64,000 bases of DNA, taken from NCBI GenBank assembly GCA_024919175.1, contig CP103804.1:1860001-1924000 (forward strand), given 5' to 3'. Below the pieces are notes generated by a model, which was given only the letters and a program-made list of their open reading frames with translations, was not told the DNA's origin and did no database searches. The number at the start of each line of letters is the position of its first letter. The stretch's first letter is position 1. Below, piece after piece: positions 7,969 to 16,831 of the stretch. The DNA comes from Clostridioides difficile. GTDB taxonomy: Bacteria > Bacillota > Clostridia > Peptostreptococcales > Peptostreptococcaceae. A program made the translations under genes and the position numbers.

Positions 7969-9531
7969 TTATATTTTATACTTATCAGTTATTTTATTTA
8001 ATAAATCATCATTTGAATTTATCCATTCATAAAAATTTCCTGATGAAAGCTCAGCTATCTCATAAATCATTTTTGGAAGGTCACTAGCTTTAAAATCCCC
8101 TATAGATTTTCCTAATTTAGTCTTACCTATTTCAAAACTGCCTCCAGTAAATAGCTCAAATGCATCTGTAGATACACCATTGACATTTTTCTTTTTACCA
8201 CATAATCCTATACTACCAATTTGGTGAACACCACATGAATTTAGACATCCCGAAATGTAAAGTTTAGGAGCTTTATTTAAAACTTCTTCATTGTTTTGTA
8301 ATCTAAAATAATCTATTATTTCATGTAACATTTTTTGACTATTTTGTATACCCATCTGGCAAATAGGAACACCTATACAGGAAACACTTTGTTCTAATTG
8401 GGAGTTACAACTTATAGTCTTGCTTATTTCTAATATCTTTTTTGCCTCATTTCCATCTAAATTTAAGATGTACAATCCTTCAGTCATACCTAATCTAATC
8501 ATAGGATTCTTAATATTATCTAACTCTTGAAGTAAAAAATTTAAATCTTTAGTAGATAATAGACCTCCAATTGGATGTATATATACAGTATATAAACCAT
8601 CTTGTTTTTGAGCTATTAACCTAGATTCATGTAAATTAGAATCATGTAAATCTATCTTAACTCCAGACTTAGAATAGTCAATTTGTTCAACATTAAGCTC
8701 AAGATTACCTTTTTCTTTTTCTACTTTATAGTATTCTTTAAATTTTTCTAAAAACATATCCTCTCCAAGAGTTTCAACCATATATCTAACTCTAGCTCTG
8801 TTTTTATTTTCATAATTACCACAAGCCATAAAGAATTTAATCATTCCTTCTACACAATATAATGCATCTTTAGGTTTTATAACTTCATCAAGTTCTAAAG
8901 CAACTTTAGGTTGTTTACCTAAACCTCCACCTAAGAAAACTCTAAAATATGGTTCGCCATTTTTTAGAGTGGCTACAAATCCTAAGTCTTGTATACTACA
9001 GTGGGCAGCATCTGTGTAACAACTAGAATAAGAAACTTTTAGCTTCCTAGGCAAGTGATATGTAGTAGCATTTTTGATAAAATATTTATCAGTAGCAACT
9101 GCATAAGGCGTAACATCAAAAGCTTCGTCAGGGTCAACTCCTGATAAGGGAGATAAACCTACATTTCTAGGATAGTTACCACCACCACCTCTAGTAAAGA
9201 TATCATTTTTTATTCCTTCTTCCATAATATCAACTATAGAGTCTATAGATAAGTCATGTAATTGTATAGCTTGCCTAGTTGTCAAATGTATTTTATCTAG
9301 TTTATGCTTGATAGCCATTTTATAAATTTTTTCAAGTTGAGATTTCGACAATACTCCAGCAGATACTCGAAGTCTTATCATAAATGATTTCTTGTCTCTT
9401 TGAGCATAAACTCCATATCCACCAGAAAATCCTTTATATTGCATTTTATTTATTTCTCCATTTAATAACTTTGAAGAATATTCTTTAAAATTAGGGAGTT
9501 CATTTAACAATGTCTTTTTTAAATTGTCCAT
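7969..9531 (-). CDS. Siroheme/[4Fe-4S] nitrite or sulfite reductase
   Basis: A 520-residue single-subunit ferredoxin-type reductase of the NirA/Sir family: two half-domain repeats with LTTRQAIQLHDL (siroheme/substrate region) and the C-x5-C (CIGVPIC) plus C-x3-C (CLNSC) cluster ligands in the C-terminal half. It would carry out six-electron reduction of nitrite to ammonia or sulfite to sulfide in the cytoplasm. The substrate cannot be settled from sequence alone. It is a single minus-strand gene with ribosome site GAGGTG before the ATG. No siroheme synthesis or electron-donor gene is adjacent. Confidence 0.85.
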   Translation of the reverse strand: MDNLKKTLLNELPNFKEYSSKLLNGEINKMQYKGFSGGYGVYAQRDKKSFMIRLRVSAGVLSKSQLEKIYKMAIKHKLDKIHLTTRQAIQLHDLSIDSIVDIMEEGIKNDIFTRGGGGNYPRNVGLSPLSGVDPDEAFDVTPYAVATDKYFIKNATTYHLPRKLKVSYSSCYTDAAHCSIQDLGFVATLKNGEPYFRVFLGGGLGKQPKVALELDEVIKPKDALYCVEGMIKFFMACGNYENKNRARVRYMVETLGEDMFLEKFKEYYKVEKEKGNLELNVEQIDYSKSGVKIDLHDSNLHESRLIAQKQDGLYTVYIHPIGGLLSTKDLNFLLQELDNIKNPMIRLGMTEGLYILNLDGNEAKKILEISKTISCNSQLEQSVSCIGVPICQMGIQNSQKMLHEIIDYFRLQNNEEVLNKAPKLYISGCLNSCGVHQIGSIGLCGKKKNVNGVSTDAFELFTGGSFEIGKTKLGKSIGDFKASDLPKMIYEIAELSSGNFYEWINSNDDLLNKITDKYKI

Positions 9532-9639
9532 TATTTCACCTCATTATTAGACTTGTATAAAAATAAATATACTGTATAATTATATATATATTATTATCTA
9601 GAGATGGCAAAAATATAACAGTAGAGTACTATAAAAAGT

Positions 9640-9679
9640 CAAAATAAGGAATATATACTGAGTATGACTCTTTATTTTG
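9640..9679. repeat. 11-bp inverted repeat between the divergent reductase and iclR genes
   Basis: CAAAATAAGGA at 9640-9650 pairs with TCTTTATTTTG at 9669-9679 (one G.T). It could be an operator or a small hairpin in the shared upstream region. No regulator can be assigned. Confidence 0.4.
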
Positions 9680-9808
9680 TTAAATAAGTATAATATTTTT
9701 GTTTTATAAAATATAATTAAGATAAATAGATAATTTTGTAATTTTAATATATAATATTTAGTATAGTGTTGAATAAACGCTTAATATTCGCAGGAGGAGT
9801 ATTTGTAT

Positions 9809-10576
9809 ATGGGAGAAATAATAAATGCATTAGATAGAGCCCTAGACATAATTTTGCTATTGTATCATGAAAAGAGAGAAATGGGAATAACTGAAATAAG
9901 TAAGGTTATGGGAGTATATAAGAGTACAGTACATAGAACTTTAGTAACTCTTGAAAACAAAGGTTTTGTTATACAAAATACTGAAAATGGTAAGTATTGG
10001 TTAGGAATAAATTTATATGCAATAGGTATGGTTGTGGGAGAGCAAATGTCATTAACTGAAATAGTAAAACCATATACGAAAAAATTAAATCAAGAATTTA
10101 ACGAAGTAGTTAATGTGTCTATACTAGAGGAAAGAGCTCAAGATTCTCCAAGAAGTATAATAATACATAAAGAATATGGTTCAAATCAATTACTCTCAGT
10201 AAATCCGTCAGTTGGCTCCAGTAGCGAATGTTATTGTTCAGCGGTTGGAAAATGTCTTATGGCATTTAATGATTCTATAGATTTTGAAAAATACAGAAAA
10301 ACTCCAATACACAAATATACAGAGCATACAATTGATAATTGGGATGACATGATGATTTTTCTGGCAAAAATAAAAGAACAAGGATATGCTCTAGATGACC
10401 AAGAACTAGAACATGGTTTAACTTGTATTGGAGCACCTATTTTGGATAAAAACAATAAAGCTATAGCAGCAATAAGTCTATCAGGTCCTACTATAAGGAT
10501 GCGAGAAGGAGACTTTGAATATAAGATTAAGAGAGTTATAGAAACTGCAAAGAGTATATCTGAACTTTTTAGATAA
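9809..10576 (+). CDS. IclR-family transcriptional regulator
   Basis: A 255-residue IclR protein: N-terminal winged helix-turn-helix (about 1-70, MGITEISKVMGVYKSTVHRT) and C-terminal effector-binding GAF-like domain with the typical CYCSAVGKCLMAF and GLTCIGAPI signatures. ATG 9809 is chosen over TTG 9803 because the GGAGGAG ribosome site at 9793-9799 fits it better. It sits directly before the oxidoreductase and butyrate kinase operons, whose promoters share inverted repeats, so it is the likely local regulator (inference). Confidence 0.9.
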   Translation: MGEIINALDRALDIILLLYHEKREMGITEISKVMGVYKSTVHRTLVTLENKGFVIQNTENGKYWLGINLYAIGMVVGEQMSLTEIVKPYTKKLNQEFNEVVNVSILEERAQDSPRSIIIHKEYGSNQLLSVNPSVGSSSECYCSAVGKCLMAFNDSIDFEKYRKTPIHKYTEHTIDNWDDMMIFLAKIKEQGYALDDQELEHGLTCIGAPILDKNNKAIAAISLSGPTIRMREGDFEYKIKRVIETAKSISELFR

Positions 10577-10603
10577 TTTTTAAAAATAAATTTAAATAGC
10601 GAA

Positions 10604-10662
10604 AAGGGACTAAATTTAAACTGTTATTTGCAAATGCCAGTTTAGAGAGGGTCTCTTTTTTA
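10604..10662 (+). terminator. Terminator after the IclR gene
   Basis: GGGAC (10606-10610) pairs with GTCTC (10651-10655) and TAAACTG with CAGTTTA inside, forming a long interrupted hairpin followed by TTTTT. Confidence 0.7.
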
Positions 10663-10702
10663 TTAAATTAAAAATTAAATATTCTTAAAATTTAAAATGT
10701 TG

Positions 10703-10763
10703 TTGAAATATTTAAGCTAATGTGTTATCTTTTAATTAAGAAACAAAAACAGAACAGTGTTCT
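10703..10763 (+). promoter_or_regulatory. Promoter and operator of the 2-oxoacid oxidoreductase operon
   Basis: The -35 TTGAAA (10703-10708), a 17-base spacer ending ATGTGT, and -10 TATCTT (10726-10731) are followed by the 13-base inverted repeat AGAACAGTGTTCT (10751-10763), which lies just past the expected transcription start. A half site AGAACAA follows at about 10771. The same arrangement recurs before the butyrate kinase gene. Confidence 0.7.
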
Positions 10764-10865
10764 AAACAATAGAACAATAATAAAATATATATAATAAACC
10801 CACACAAATATTATATATTTAAAATTAAGTAAAAAAATTACTACATAAAAGGGGAGATTTGAAAA

Positions 10866-11063
10866 ATGGAAAAAGTCAAGTTGAGTGTTGAAAGATGTAA
10901 AGGGTGTTATCTTTGTATTGAAGCTTGCAAAAAAGAAGCAATAAGTCTTTCTGATTACACAAATAAAAAAGGCTTTGTAACAGTCAAAGTCGATGAAGAA
11001 AAGTGTGTTCAATGTGGCGCTTGTTATACAATGTGTCCTGATTTAGTATTTGAGATATTATAA
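10866..11063 (+). CDS. 2-oxoacid:ferredoxin oxidoreductase, delta (ferredoxin) subunit
   Basis: A 65-residue protein with two CxxCxxCxxxC clusters (CKGCYLCIEAC and CVQCGACYTMC), so it binds two [4Fe-4S] centres. It is the electron-transfer delta subunit of a four-subunit 2-oxoacid:ferredoxin oxidoreductase whose other subunits follow immediately. The order delta-alpha-beta-gamma is that of KorDABC/VorDABC-type enzymes. It is the first gene of the operon, with ribosome site GGGGAG. Confidence 0.9.
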   Translation: MEKVKLSVERCKGCYLCIEACKKEAISLSDYTNKKGFVTVKVDEEKCVQCGACYTMCPDLVFEIL

Positions 11064-11092
11064 ATAACTTTTTATTGGAAGGGAGAAAACGT

Positions 11093-12169
11093 ATGCAAAG
11101 TTTATTAATTAAGGGAAATGAAGCCTTAGCAGAAGGAGCTATACGTGGTGGATGTAGATTTTATGCAGGTTATCCAATAACACCACAATCAGAGATATTA
11201 GAAATGATGGCTTGGAGACAAAAAGAGGTTGGAGGAGTATTTATTCAAGGAGAATCTGAAATAGCCAGTGTAAATATGGTTATGGGGGCAAGTGCACTTG
11301 GAGCAAGAGCTATGACATCTTCATCTGGACCTGGATTTTCATTAAAGCAAGAAGGAATTGCATATTGGGTATCAGCTGGTTTACCAGCAGTTGTAGCATG
11401 TGTACAAAGATATGGTATAGGAGATGGATTTATAGGAGCTGGTCAAGATAATTACTGGCAAGCTGTAAAAGGTGGAGGAAATGGAGATTATCATTTAATC
11501 GTATTGGCGCCTAACAGTGTTCAAGAAAATATGGATATGGCATATGAGTCTTTTGAATTAGCTGAAAAATATATGCATCCAGTACTTATACTTTCTGATG
11601 CTACAATAGGTCAAATGGTAGAACCTTGTATGGCACCACCAATGAAAGAATATGATAAGGATAAAGCTCCATGGGCAGCAAAAGGAACTCCTGTTGGAGA
11701 AAAAAATAAAGTAATAACTGATATAACATATTTTGAAGACCAAGATACATGGCAAAAAGGTTATATAGAAAAAATGAGAAAAGTTCAAGAAAATGAGCAA
11801 AGATGGGAAGAGATAGAGATAGAAGATGCAGATGTGGTATTTGTTGCATATGGAATTTCTTCAAGAATAGCAGAAGGTGCAGTTAGAGATGCAAGAGCAA
11901 AAGGTATAAAACTTGGATTAATAAGACCAAAAACATTGTGGCCTTACCCAAGAAAAGCTTTCAAAAAGTTAAAAGATTCATTAAAAGGGCTTGTAACAGT
12001 TGAAATGAACATGATGGCACAAATGAAGGAAGATGTAATTATAGCATGTAATAATAGATTCCCAGTATATTCAGTGGCAACAGCTCAATATATGGCAGAA
12101 GTAAATCAATTAATAGATTTTGCTCAAGAGATTATAGATGGAAAAGCTAAGCAAGAGGAGGTATTTTAA
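11093..12169 (+). CDS. 2-oxoacid:ferredoxin oxidoreductase, alpha subunit
   Basis: A 358-residue alpha subunit of the pyruvate/2-oxoacid:ferredoxin oxidoreductase superfamily: GNEALAEGAIRGGCRFYAGYPITPQSEI at the N-terminus (PP-like domain), then the transketolase-C-like domain beginning near residue 240. It decarboxylates a 2-oxoacid to acyl-CoA with ferredoxin as electron acceptor, together with the TPP-binding beta subunit. ATG 11093 is used because the GGAAGGGAG ribosome site lies inside the longer TTG-initiated frame from 11075. Whether the substrate is a branched-chain 2-oxoacid or 2-oxoglutarate is not decided by sequence. The downstream kinase and acyltransferase favour the former. Confidence 0.9.
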   Translation: MQSLLIKGNEALAEGAIRGGCRFYAGYPITPQSEILEMMAWRQKEVGGVFIQGESEIASVNMVMGASALGARAMTSSSGPGFSLKQEGIAYWVSAGLPAVVACVQRYGIGDGFIGAGQDNYWQAVKGGGNGDYHLIVLAPNSVQENMDMAYESFELAEKYMHPVLILSDATIGQMVEPCMAPPMKEYDKDKAPWAAKGTPVGEKNKVITDITYFEDQDTWQKGYIEKMRKVQENEQRWEEIEIEDADVVFVAYGISSRIAEGAVRDARAKGIKLGLIRPKTLWPYPRKAFKKLKDSLKGLVTVEMNMMAQMKEDVIIACNNRFPVYSVATAQYMAEVNQLIDFAQEIIDGKAKQEEVF

Positions 12170-12171
12170 TT

Positions 12172-12891
12172 ATGGCTAAAAAAGCACCAGCAATAATGAT
12201 GTGTGAAAATATGTTCTGTGGAGGCTGTGGACACTCTATAGTCGATAGAATTATTGGAGAAGTATTAACAGAAATGGATATATGTCAAGATACGATTATA
12301 TGCTCAGATATAGGATGTAATCATATGTTTCAATTTAGTATGAATGTAGATGTTGTTGTTCCTCCTCATGGTAAAATGGGTGCAGCTATGGCAGCTATGA
12401 AAAGAGTTAGACCAGATAAATATATATTTACAATAGCTGGAGATGGTGGAGCTTATGCAATAGGGCTTGGAGAAACTATGTCGGCTGCTACTAGAAATGA
12501 TAATGTAATATTTTTAGTTATGAATAATAATATGTTTGCAATGACAGGTGGGCAAATGGCTCCAACTACTGTACAAGGTCAACATACAGCTTCTACTCCA
12601 GCAGGTAGAACATATGAAGATCATGGTTCAACATTTGATGTTGTAAAGGTTATGGGAAATTTAGATATAGCATACTTGGCAAGAGGAACAATAATTAACC
12701 CTAAAGAAATAAATACAACAAAAAGATATATCAAAAAAGCACTTGAAAAACAAAAAGATAAGAAAGGTTTTTGCTTAATAGAAATACTTGTACCATGTCC
12801 AACAAACTGGGGATTAAAGCCAGTAGATGCTATGAAGAGAATAGAAAATGAGCTTGTTCCAAAGTATCCACTTGGAGAATTTATTGATTAG
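12172..12891 (+). CDS. 2-oxoacid:ferredoxin oxidoreductase, beta (TPP-binding) subunit
   Basis: A 239-residue beta subunit. The thiamine pyrophosphate-binding region shows the GDGG...N motif (TIAGDGGAYAIGLGET followed by MNNNMFAMTGGQ), and N-terminal Cys residues (CGGCGH) are typical of the proximal cluster or active site. It is the catalytic partner of the alpha subunit and starts two bases after it, with AGAGGAGG overlapping the alpha stop region. Confidence 0.92.
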   Translation: MAKKAPAIMMCENMFCGGCGHSIVDRIIGEVLTEMDICQDTIICSDIGCNHMFQFSMNVDVVVPPHGKMGAAMAAMKRVRPDKYIFTIAGDGGAYAIGLGETMSAATRNDNVIFLVMNNNMFAMTGGQMAPTTVQGQHTASTPAGRTYEDHGSTFDVVKVMGNLDIAYLARGTIINPKEINTTKRYIKKALEKQKDKKGFCLIEILVPCPTNWGLKPVDAMKRIENELVPKYPLGEFID

Positions 12892-12903
12892 GGAGGAAAT
12901 AAT

Positions 12904-13443
12904 ATGTTAAATGAAATTATATGTGCTGGTTTTGGAGGACAGGGAGTTCTTACAGCAGGAAAAATTATAATGTATGTTGCATATAAGGCAGAAAAAAAGA
13001 TTACATGGTTTCCATCTTATGGAAATGAGATGAGAGGAGGAAGTGCAAATTGTAATGTTGTTGTAAGTGATGATAAAATTGCAAATCCTTGTGTAAAAAA
13101 CCCAGATATATTATTGGGAATGAATAGTGTATCAGTAGATAAGTATGAAAGTTTAATGAAAGCAAATGGTTATATGTTTGTCAATGAATCACTAGTAAAT
13201 AAGGATAGAAAATATAGAGAAGATATTAATGTTATAAAAGTACCTGTTACTGAAATAGCTCAAAATTTAGGTAATGAAAAATCTGCTAATATTTGCATGT
13301 TAGGCGCTATGGTGAAAAATTTAGATTTATTTACAAAGGAAGAATTTGAAAGTGGTATGTGTGAATACTTTGAAAATCAAGGTAAAGGAAAGTTTAATGC
13401 TAAAAATGTAGAAGCATTTGAAGCTGGATATGACTATGAGTGA
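12904..13443 (+). CDS. 2-oxoacid:ferredoxin oxidoreductase, gamma subunit
   Basis: A 179-residue gamma subunit (POR_gamma-type), beginning ICAGFGGQGVLTAGKII and containing the SYGNEMRGGSANCNVVVSD stretch that is diagnostic for this subunit. It completes the four-subunit enzyme. Ribosome site GGGAGG is 13 bases downstream of the beta gene. Confidence 0.92.
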   Translation: MLNEIICAGFGGQGVLTAGKIIMYVAYKAEKKITWFPSYGNEMRGGSANCNVVVSDDKIANPCVKNPDILLGMNSVSVDKYESLMKANGYMFVNESLVNKDRKYREDINVIKVPVTEIAQNLGNEKSANICMLGAMVKNLDLFTKEEFESGMCEYFENQGKGKFNAKNVEAFEAGYDYE

Positions 13444-13468
13444 ATATTTTAAATATTTAAAATTATTA

Positions 13469-13574
13469 TTGAAATACTCATTTTTATGTGTTAGTATTTA
13501 ATTAATAAAATATAGAACGTCGTTCTGAATAACGGGACGACAAAATTTTTAAAAATATAACAGAACGACGTTCT
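13469..13574 (+). promoter_or_regulatory. Promoter with two operator-like palindromes before butyrate kinase
   Basis: The -35 TTGAAA (13469-13474), a 17-base spacer ending ATGTGT, and -10 TAGTAT (13492-13497) are followed by AGAACGTCGTTCT (13514-13526) and AGAACGACGTTCT (13562-13574), 48 bases apart. These match the AGAACAGTGTTCT element at 10751, and the promoter core resembles the one at 10703. Confidence 0.75.
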
Positions 13575-13601
13575 ACAGTATGAAACCGAGGAGGCATTGA
13601 A

Positions 13602-14660
13602 GTGAAAATTTTAGTAATTAATCCTGGTGGTACATCTACAAAGATTTCTGTATTTCAAGATAAAGATGAAGTTTTGAAAAAAAATATAACTCATACAAGA
13701 GAAGATTTAAAAAAATTTTCCAAGGTATTTGATGAATATGATTATAGAAAGCAATTAATAGTGGATGTTTTAAGCAGTGAAAATCATGATATAAATTCTT
13801 TTGATGCAGTAGTTGGCCGTGGCGGACTTATGAAGGCTATAAAAGGTGGTACTTATATCGTAAGTAAAGATATGATTGAGGATATGAAAAATGAAATAAA
13901 TGGAGAACATGCATCAAACTTAGGAGCATTGTTAGCTAAGACTATAGCAGATGAAATAGGAGTGAAGTCATTTGTAGTAGACCCAGTTTCTGTAGATGAA
14001 TTTGATGATGTATCAAGAATTACAGGTATATCAGATATAGAAAAAGCTAGCTGGTTGCATGCACTAAATCATAAAGCCGTATCAAGAAAGATAGCACAAA
14101 AACTAGGTGGAAAATATGAAGATTATAACTTTATTGTAGCTCACCTAGGTTCTGGAATATCGATTGTAGCACATAAAAAAGGAAAAATGATAGATGGAAG
14201 TGGTGGAAGGTCTGATGGTCCATTTTCTCCAGAAAGAAGTGGAGGATTACTTGCATACCCTCTTATAGAATTATGTTACTCAGGAAAATATACTCATGAT
14301 GAAATGGTTGCAAAAGTAAGCTCAATTGGAGGGATGTATGATTATTTGGGAACAAAAGATATGATAGAAATTGAAAATAGAATTAAAGATGGTGATGAGA
14401 AAGCTAAACTCATAATGGATGCGTTTATCTATCAAACAGCTAAAGAGATTTCTATGTATGGAGCTTCACTTTCTGGAGATATAGATAGGATTATTTTAAC
14501 AGGGGGAATATCACATTCGGAAACGGTAACTAAAGGAATCATAGAAAAAGTTTCATATTTAGCACCAGTAGAGATAGTGGCAGGTGAGATGGAAATGGAA
14601 GCACTTGCTCTTGGAGCTCTTAGAGTTCTTAATGGAGAAGAAATGGCAAAAACTTATTAA
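13602..14660 (+). CDS. buk: Butyrate kinase (short-/branched-chain acid kinase)
   Basis: A 352-residue acetate/butyrate kinase-family (ASKHA) enzyme that makes ATP from an acyl phosphate. It begins with ILVINPGGTSTKI, has VGRGG, a HLGSGIS phosphate loop and the TGGISHSE adenosine motif. GTG 13602 is the start, with ribosome site GAGGAGG. With the phosphate acyltransferase that follows, it converts acyl-CoA to free acid plus ATP. Context with a 2-oxoacid oxidoreductase suggests branched-chain acyl substrates (isobutyrate, isovalerate) rather than only butyrate (inference). Confidence 0.92.
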   Translation: MKILVINPGGTSTKISVFQDKDEVLKKNITHTREDLKKFSKVFDEYDYRKQLIVDVLSSENHDINSFDAVVGRGGLMKAIKGGTYIVSKDMIEDMKNEINGEHASNLGALLAKTIADEIGVKSFVVDPVSVDEFDDVSRITGISDIEKASWLHALNHKAVSRKIAQKLGGKYEDYNFIVAHLGSGISIVAHKKGKMIDGSGGRSDGPFSPERSGGLLAYPLIELCYSGKYTHDEMVAKVSSIGGMYDYLGTKDMIEIENRIKDGDEKAKLIMDAFIYQTAKEISMYGASLSGDIDRIILTGGISHSETVTKGIIEKVSYLAPVEIVAGEMEMEALALGALRVLNGEEMAKTY

Positions 14661-14677
14661 TATTTAGGAGAAAAAAT

Positions 14678-15571
14678 ATGTTAAAAGATTTTAATAATTT
14701 AGTAGAAGAAGCTAAAAAACTTGAACCTGTTATTGTAAGTGTTGCTGTTGCAGAAGATGAAGAAGTGTTAAAAGCTGTAAAATCAGCAACAGATTTAAAT
14801 CTTATAAAGCCAATTCTTGTAGGCGATAAAGATAAAATAGAAAATATATCAAAAGAGATTGGACTAAAGGGATATGAAATAATAGGATGTCAAAATCCTG
14901 ATGAATCAGTTAAAAAAGCTGTAGAGATAGTTAAAAATAAGGATGCTAAAATTCTTATGAAGGGGTTAGTTAATACAAGTGTTTATATGAGAGCTATATT
15001 AAATAAAGAGTTTGGTCTTAGAACAGGAAGGCTTTTAAGCTTACTTGCAGTATATGAATTACCTCAATACCACAAACTTCTTTATTGTACAGATAGTGGG
15101 ATAAATGTATCTCCAAATTTAAATCAGAAAAAAGATATAATGATAAATTCACTTCTTACTATGAAGAGTATAGGTATGGAAAATCCTAAAACTGCAATAC
15201 TCACTGCAAATGAAATGGTAGACCCTAAAATACAATCTACAGTAGATGCTAATTCACTTGTAGAAATGGTGAAATCAGGAGAAATACCAAATTGTATAGC
15301 AGAAGGTCCAATAGCCTTTGATGTTGCATTTGATGCATATGCAGCAAAGCATAAAGGTATCAAAAGCAATATCGCTGGCGATGTTGACTTACTTGTATTT
15401 CCAAATATAGAGGCAGGAAACATATTAGGAAAGTCATGGCTTAGATTCAATAAAGCTAAGTGGGCAGGTATAGTTTTGGGGGCAACAAATCCAATAATTT
15501 TAGGTTCACGTTCTGATACAGCTGAAATTAAAATAAATTCAATAGCATTAGCTTGCTTAGCATCACAATAA
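14678..15571 (+). CDS. ptb: Phosphate butyryltransferase-type phosphate acyltransferase
   Basis: A 297-residue member of the phosphotransacetylase/phosphotransbutyrylase family with the conserved ILMKGLVNTS, GIAEGPIAFD-like (CIAEGPIAFDVAFD) and NIAGDVDLLVFPNIEAGN stretches. It exchanges CoA for phosphate to give an acyl phosphate for the kinase encoded just upstream. The order kinase-then-acyltransferase with 17 bases between them indicates one transcript. Confidence 0.9.
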   Translation: MLKDFNNLVEEAKKLEPVIVSVAVAEDEEVLKAVKSATDLNLIKPILVGDKDKIENISKEIGLKGYEIIGCQNPDESVKKAVEIVKNKDAKILMKGLVNTSVYMRAILNKEFGLRTGRLLSLLAVYELPQYHKLLYCTDSGINVSPNLNQKKDIMINSLLTMKSIGMENPKTAILTANEMVDPKIQSTVDANSLVEMVKSGEIPNCIAEGPIAFDVAFDAYAAKHKGIKSNIAGDVDLLVFPNIEAGNILGKSWLRFNKAKWAGIVLGATNPIILGSRSDTAEIKINSIALACLASQ

Positions 15572-15599
15572 GAAAATTATTAAAGGGGGATGAATTATT

Positions 15600-16808
15600 A
15601 TGAAATATGCAAAAAGAATGGATATGGTAAAGGCTTCAGCTATAAGAGACTCTCAAAAGAAGATAGCTCAAAAAGTGGCAAGTGGTGGAACTGTTATATC
15701 TTTTGCAGCAGGGCTTCCTGACCCAAACTTATTTCCAATAAAAGAAATAAGTGAAGTAACTAAGCAAGTACTTGATGAAAGAGGAAAATTTGCTTTAGCT
15801 TATGGACCTACTAAAGGTGAAGATGAGTTATTAGAAATAATAGCTAAGAGAATGAAAGAAGAAGAAAATATTGACACAAAACCAGAAAATATTATAATAA
15901 CTACTGGTTCACAACAAGGGATAGCTCTTAGTGCTATGATTTTACTAGAAAAAGGAGATATTGTAGTTACAGAAAATCCAAGTTACTTAGGTGCAATAAA
16001 TGCATTTAGACCTTATGAATGTGATTTTTTAGGAGTAGATACAGATGAAGAAGGAATGGTAACAGAAGATTTAGATAAGTTATTATCTGAAAATTCAAAC
16101 ATAAAGGTTATATATGTAATACCAACATTCCAAAATCCTACAGGAAAAACATGGTCTCTACAAAGAAGAAAAGATTTTATGGAAGTTGTAAACAAGTATG
16201 ATGTCATAGTAATAGAAGATAATCCTTATGGAGAAATAAGATTTACACAAGAACCACTACCTACACTTAAATCACTTGACACTAAAGATAAAGTACTATA
16301 TCTAGGGTCATTTTCAAAAGTGTTATGTCCAGGATTTAGAGTTGCTTGGATGTGTGGGAATATAGATATTATAGATAAAGCAGAACTTTTAAAGCAAGGT
16401 ATCGATTTACAATCAAATCAGTTTTCTCAAGTACAAGTAATAGAATTCTTAAAGAAATATAATTTAAATGAACATGTAGAAAAAATAAGAGTTGAGTATA
16501 AGAAAAGATGTTTCTTAATGTTAGAAACTATGAAAAAATATTTTCCAGAAGAAGCAAAATATACAGAACCAGACGGAGGTATGTTTATTTGGGTTGAACT
16601 TCCTGAAAGTATAAATGTAGATACTTTATTAGATAAAGCTATAGATGCTGGAGTTGCCTATGTTTCTGGAGAATCATTCTTTGCAAATAATGGTCCAAAG
16701 AATACTATGAGACTTAATTATACAACAATGTCAGAAGAACAAATCGTTGAAGGAGTTAAAATACTTGCAGAAGTTATAAAAAAAGAACTCAATTATGCTT
16801 GTGAATAA
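15600..16808 (+). CDS. PLP-dependent aminotransferase (fold type I, 2-aminoadipate/aromatic type)
   Basis: A 402-residue class I/II aminotransferase of the LysN/ARO8-like group. It shows FAAGLPDP, YGPTKGEDEL, the TTGSQQGI cofactor loop, PTFQNPTG, EDNPYGEIRF and the Schiff-base lysine in YLGSFSKVLCPGFRV. It would supply 2-oxoacids for the oxidoreductase encoded upstream. The amino-acid specificity is not readable, but context suggests branched-chain or aromatic amino acids. Ribosome site AAGGGGG. Confidence 0.88.
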   Translation: MKYAKRMDMVKASAIRDSQKKIAQKVASGGTVISFAAGLPDPNLFPIKEISEVTKQVLDERGKFALAYGPTKGEDELLEIIAKRMKEEENIDTKPENIIITTGSQQGIALSAMILLEKGDIVVTENPSYLGAINAFRPYECDFLGVDTDEEGMVTEDLDKLLSENSNIKVIYVIPTFQNPTGKTWSLQRRKDFMEVVNKYDVIVIEDNPYGEIRFTQEPLPTLKSLDTKDKVLYLGSFSKVLCPGFRVAWMCGNIDIIDKAELLKQGIDLQSNQFSQVQVIEFLKKYNLNEHVEKIRVEYKKRCFLMLETMKKYFPEEAKYTEPDGGMFIWVELPESINVDTLLDKAIDAGVAYVSGESFFANNGPKNTMRLNYTTMSEEQIVEGVKILAEVIKKELNYACE

Positions 16809-16831
16809 ATATTAAAAGTGAGGGCTTAATT

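Noticed and set aside
10725..11012. Minus-strand ORF of 95 codons
   Set aside because: It overlaps the ferredoxin subunit gene and its promoter, has low-complexity Phe/Tyr composition and no ribosome site.
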